Below are positions 30,792 to 33,539 of a DNA stretch of 33,539 bases, in pieces (within the stretch, counting starts at the first letter, position 1; each line of letters starts with the position of its first letter). The DNA is from Candidatus Bathycorpusculum sp. (GTDB taxonomy: Archaea > Thermoproteota > Bathyarchaeia > Bathyarchaeales > Bathycorpusculaceae). Under the pieces are notes generated by a model. It searched no databases. It was not told the origin of the DNA and was given only the letters and a program-made list of their open reading frames with translations. A program made the position numbers and the translations under genes. The stretch spans positions 1-33,539 of the forward strand of contig WQYG01000012.1 in NCBI GenBank assembly GCA_009781395.1. The letters run 5' to 3'.

Positions 30792-33539
30792 ATGAATGTT
30801 TTAAACACTAATACATCAAAACAACATACCCAACCCGCTCATACACAAAGCGGCCACAACAAACCGTGTTCTTCCCCAAAAACACTCACCAAACAACAAA
30901 AACAAAACAACCAAACAAAACGTGGGATGTTTAACAGCATAAACCCTGTTACGTTTAACTTAAATTTTACTTCTAAAACTAATTTACAAAAACGTTACCG
31001 TAACAGCACAATTTTTACGCTTATATCTGCACTATGCATGTTTGCACTATTACTCTCCCTCTTTTCCTCATACAGCAGTGTTGCTCCTTTTGCCTTAGGA
31101 GCCACCTCTAATAAAGAGGTTACAAACTCAGCAGAACTTATAGCTGCAATCACTGCAGCCCCTACCGGAAATTCTTGGGTCATCGCCCTTAAAAACGACA
31201 TACAACTAACAGCCACACTTACCATACCCTCAGGTAAAAACATCACTTTTGTGAGCATATATGAGGAGGGGGTTAATGCCAATACAGCGGCTTTTTGGAA
31301 ACTTGTCGGCCAAAATAACGAAGATACCATTATCGTTAGCAATAACGGTATTTTGAGACTGGGTTCTTCAGCTGAGGCTAACGACGGCATTACTGTTACT
31401 CATGCAAATGGTCAAGCCGGCAGAGGCATAACAATCAACAGTGGCGGTACACTTATCATAAATAGTGGAGAGATCTCAAAAAACACCGCTGATAAGGGTG
31501 GTGGAGTGAACAACAAAGGCTCTTTTACTATAGCAGGCGATAACGTTGTAATTGCCAACAACACCGCAACCAACAGTGGTGGGGGCGTATATATCGAGCA
31601 GAAGTGTACCTTTAAGGTAACAGGCAATAACATGATAATTGCCAACAACACTGCCCCACTTGGTGGAGGTATGTACAATTGGTATGGAACTTTTGAAGTG
31701 ACAGGCGACAACATGATAATTGCCAACAACACTGCTACATCTAATGGTGGAGGTGTGTGGAGTCGAGAAAATTTTAAGGTAACAGGCAATAACATGATAA
31801 TTGCAAACAACAAAGCCGGCTATGGTGGCGGTGCGTATGTTGATGGCGGTGCTTTTGTGTTGTCAGGCGATAACATGATAATTGCCAACAACACTGCTAC
31901 ATCTAATGGCGGAGGTGTGTACAATCGGCTTGGTTCTTTTGAGATATCAGGTGATAATATGATAATTGCTAATAGCACTGCCAATAATGGTGGGGGTGTG
32001 TATAACGATAATTTTGGCAAGATTGTTGTGTCGGGAGATAATATGGTATTTGCCAACAATACGGTGCGTTCTTATGGTGGTGGTATGTGGAACGGGGGTT
32101 CTTTTGAGGTATCAGGAGATAATGTAGTGATTGCTAACAACATTGCAGCCATGTATGGCGGTGGTATATACAACAACGATGGCACTGTTACTATGTCGGG
32201 TGATAATGTGGTGATTGTTAACAATACTGCCACTAGGTACGATGGTGGAGGTGTGCATGTGCAGTTCGGTTCTTTTAGCATGCTTAATGGCATAATTTCA
32301 GGTAATACTGCAGGTGGTGATGGTGGGGGTATATGTAGCTGGGGCACTTTTGTCACATCCGGTGACATAGTGATTACCAACAACAAGGCCGTCTGGGGTG
32401 GGGGTGTATGCCACAGCAACAGGTCTTTTGATATGTTGGGAGATAATACAGTAATTGCCAACAACACCGCAACCCGTGACGGTGGTGGTGTGCATATCAT
32501 ATCAGGCACTGTCACCATATCAGGCGATAATGCAGTAATTGTCAACAATACCGCACGCGATAGTGGTGGAGGTGTGTGCATAGAGTCCGGCACTTTTAAC
32601 ATGCTTAATGGCATAATTTCTGGCAATACTGCAGGTGGTGATGGTGGTGGCGTATACAACTGGGGCACTTTTGTCATATCCGGTGACATAGCGATTACCA
32701 ACAACAAAGCCATCTGGGGCGGGGGTGTGTTCAACATCAGGTCTTTTGAGGCGTCTGGAGATAACATTGTAATTGCAAACAACACTGCCTCTTGGGGTGG
32801 GGGCGTATACAACTTTGATGGCACTTTTACTGTAACGGGAAATAACATGATAATTTCAGGTAATACAGTTATTGGTGATGGCGGGGGGGTGTGTAACTAT
32901 GATGGCACTTTTACTGTAACGGGAAATAACATGATAATTGCAAACAACACTGCCTCTTGTGGTGGGGGTGTATGCAACGATGGAGGTACTGTTGAGATGT
33001 CTGGAGGCACGATAGCTAACAACACTGCAACCCATGGTGGCGGAGTATTCAGCTGCTATGGTTCTTTTGAGGCATCAAAAGATAGTATGGCGATTATCAA
33101 CAATATTGCTACCGGTAGTGGTGGGGGTGTGTTCACATGGCACGGTAATTCTTTTGTTATGTCTGATGGCGTTATTGCCAATAACACAGCATACAACGGA
33201 GGGGGCGTGTTTGTTGAGGACAGCTCTTTTATTATGGGGGGCGGTAAAATTGCCAATAACACAGCCAACTCTGGCGGCGGCATATATGTTGCCGATGATG
33301 GTTTTGTTAATTTGTTGGATGGGACAATTTCAGGTAATGTGGCTTCAGGTAATGGCGGGGGCGTTTGGATTACAGACACCACCACAAATCTACACAGGCT
33401 TACTGTTGCCAATACAGTAGTATTTTTAAACAATATTGCTTCCAGCGCACACAACATACACCCGGACCACGAACACCACTACAACACCCACATCGGCCCA
33501 AAAGTAACATGGACCGAACCCTTCACCCACGGATACAAC
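30792..33539 (+). CDS. Giant secreted right-handed beta-helix surface protein (3' end outside the window)
   Basis: One frame is open for 916 codons to the window end with no stop, which is why the ORF track lacks it. Residues 1-70 are Asn/Gln/Lys-rich, followed by a signal/anchor segment (TIFTLISALCMFALLLSLFSS, about 72-95). An alternative start is M46 at 30927 (MFNSINPVTF). After about residue 200 come more than 25 coils of about 24-28 residues with the consensus SGDNMIIANNTA-x(3-5)-GGGVYN, alternating GTF/SFE strands; this is the Pmp/pectate-lyase-like parallel beta-helix pattern of adhesins. The last residues leave the repeat. It should be exported and cell-surface bound; adhesion or glycan binding is inferred. 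Confidence 0.85.
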   Translation, partial: MNVLNTNTSKQHTQPAHTQSGHNKPCSSPKTLTKQQKQNNQTKRGMFNSINPVTFNLNFTSKTNLQKRYRNSTIFTLISALCMFALLLSLFSSYSSVAPFALGATSNKEVTNSAELIAAITAAPTGNSWVIALKNDIQLTATLTIPSGKNITFVSIYEEGVNANTAAFWKLVGQNNEDTIIVSNNGILRLGSSAEANDGITVTHANGQAGRGITINSGGTLIINSGEISKNTADKGGGVNNKGSFTIAGDNVVIANNTATNSGGGVYIEQKCTFKVTGNNMIIANNTAPLGGGMYNWYGTFEVTGDNMIIANNTATSNGGGVWSRENFKVTGNNMIIANNKAGYGGGAYVDGGAFVLSGDNMIIANNTATSNGGGVYNRLGSFEISGDNMIIANSTANNGGGVYNDNFGKIVVSGDNMVFANNTVRSYGGGMWNGGSFEVSGDNVVIANNIAAMYGGGIYNNDGTVTMSGDNVVIVNNTATRYDGGGVHVQFGSFSMLNGIISGNTAGGDGGGICSWGTFVTSGDIVITNNKAVWGGGVCHSNRSFDMLGDNTVIANNTATRDGGGVHIISGTVTISGDNAVIVNNTARDSGGGVCIESGTFNMLNGIISGNTAGGDGGGVYNWGTFVISGDIAITNNKAIWGGGVFNIRSFEASGDNIVIANNTASWGGGVYNFDGTFTVTGNNMIISGNTVIGDGGGVCNYDGTFTVTGNNMIIANNTASCGGGVCNDGGTVEMSGGTIANNTATHGGGVFSCYGSFEASKDSMAIINNIATGSGGGVFTWHGNSFVMSDGVIANNTAYNGGGVFVEDSSFIMGGGKIANNTANSGGGIYVADDGFVNLLDGTISGNVASGNGGGVWITDTTTNLHRLTVANTVVFLNNIASSAHNIHPDHEHHYNTHIGPKVTWTEPFTHGYN
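31440..33400 (+). repeat. Array of about 75-84 bp repeats encoding beta-helix coils
   Basis: Motifs such as AACATGATAATTGCCAACAA and GGTGGGGGTGT recur every 75-84 bases. A higher-order duplication is visible: ATGCTTAATGGCATAATTTC at 32280 and again at 32601, 321 bases (107 codons, four coils) apart. GGCACTTTTACTGTAACGGG recurs 84 bases apart near 32820 and 32904. Confidence 0.8.

Noticed and set aside
31440-33400. CRISPR or minisatellite interpretation of the 75-84 bp repeats
   Set aside because: The array is a continuous open frame with coil-type protein periodicity.
31412-33457. Minus ORFs with repeated TPPP motifs
   Set aside because: Antisense shadows of the GGGV repeats in the plus-strand beta-helix gene.

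Overview
The window is archaeal chromosome. It encodes SRP19, ribosomal protein S8e, an archaeal GluRS, pantoate kinase with the archaeal-type CoaD, and the modified (anhydromevalonate phosphate) mevalonate route. TATA-type promoters lie at archaeal distances from many starts. Low GC, SMC-ScpA-ScpB, a very large beta-helix surface protein and many GT- or AC-rich spacers fit an uncultured, possibly gut-associated lineage such as Bathyarchaeia. That placement is inference, because no rRNA is present.

Left part (1-4.4 kb), almost all minus strand. From the left edge there is a partial CDS, a 59-codon coiled-coil-like ORF and a fragment with no visible start abutting the coaD stop; together they look like the end of an accessory or virus-like insert. 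Next is a tightly overlapping operon of an ECF transporter S component, pantoate kinase and phosphopantetheine adenylyltransferase, with a tandem palindrome at its promoter. A basic hypothetical protein, a 38-residue four-cysteine mini-protein absent from the ORF track, and tRNA-Gln(CTG) follow.

Isoprenoid region (5-17.3 kb, mostly plus strand). Two operons cover mevalonate to GGPP. The first is mevalonate kinase, UbiD-type anhydromevalonate phosphate decarboxylase and the large and small subunits of phosphomevalonate dehydratase. The second is isopentenyl phosphate kinase, type 2 IPP isomerase, prenyl (GGPP) synthase, then gltX and SRP19. Between them is a minus-strand insert with two small predicted alpha/beta-barrel proteins (one YciI-like), an SdpI-family membrane protein and a membrane-anchored protein.

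Chromosome region (17.3-23.5 kb). rps8e lies beside a minus-strand smc-scpA-scpB condensin operon, and a small two-TM protein diverges from smc.

Right part (23.7-33.5 kb). A PadR regulator converges on a P3B (MgtA-like) P-type ATPase that carries a predicted winged-helix-like C-terminal extension and a slippery microsatellite tail. Behind it lie a 400-bp spacer with a long inverted repeat and an NB-ARC/TPR STAND ATPase. Divergent from the STAND gene is a giant secreted right-handed beta-helix protein, open to the window end and therefore missing from the ORF track.

The best candidates for something undescribed are the ATPase/winged-helix fusion beside PadR, the NLR-like STAND protein with an unrecognised N-terminus next to the surface protein, the ECF-S/pantoate kinase/CoaD cluster, the Cys4 mini-protein, and kilobase-scale GT/AC strand-composition domains that switch inside genes.
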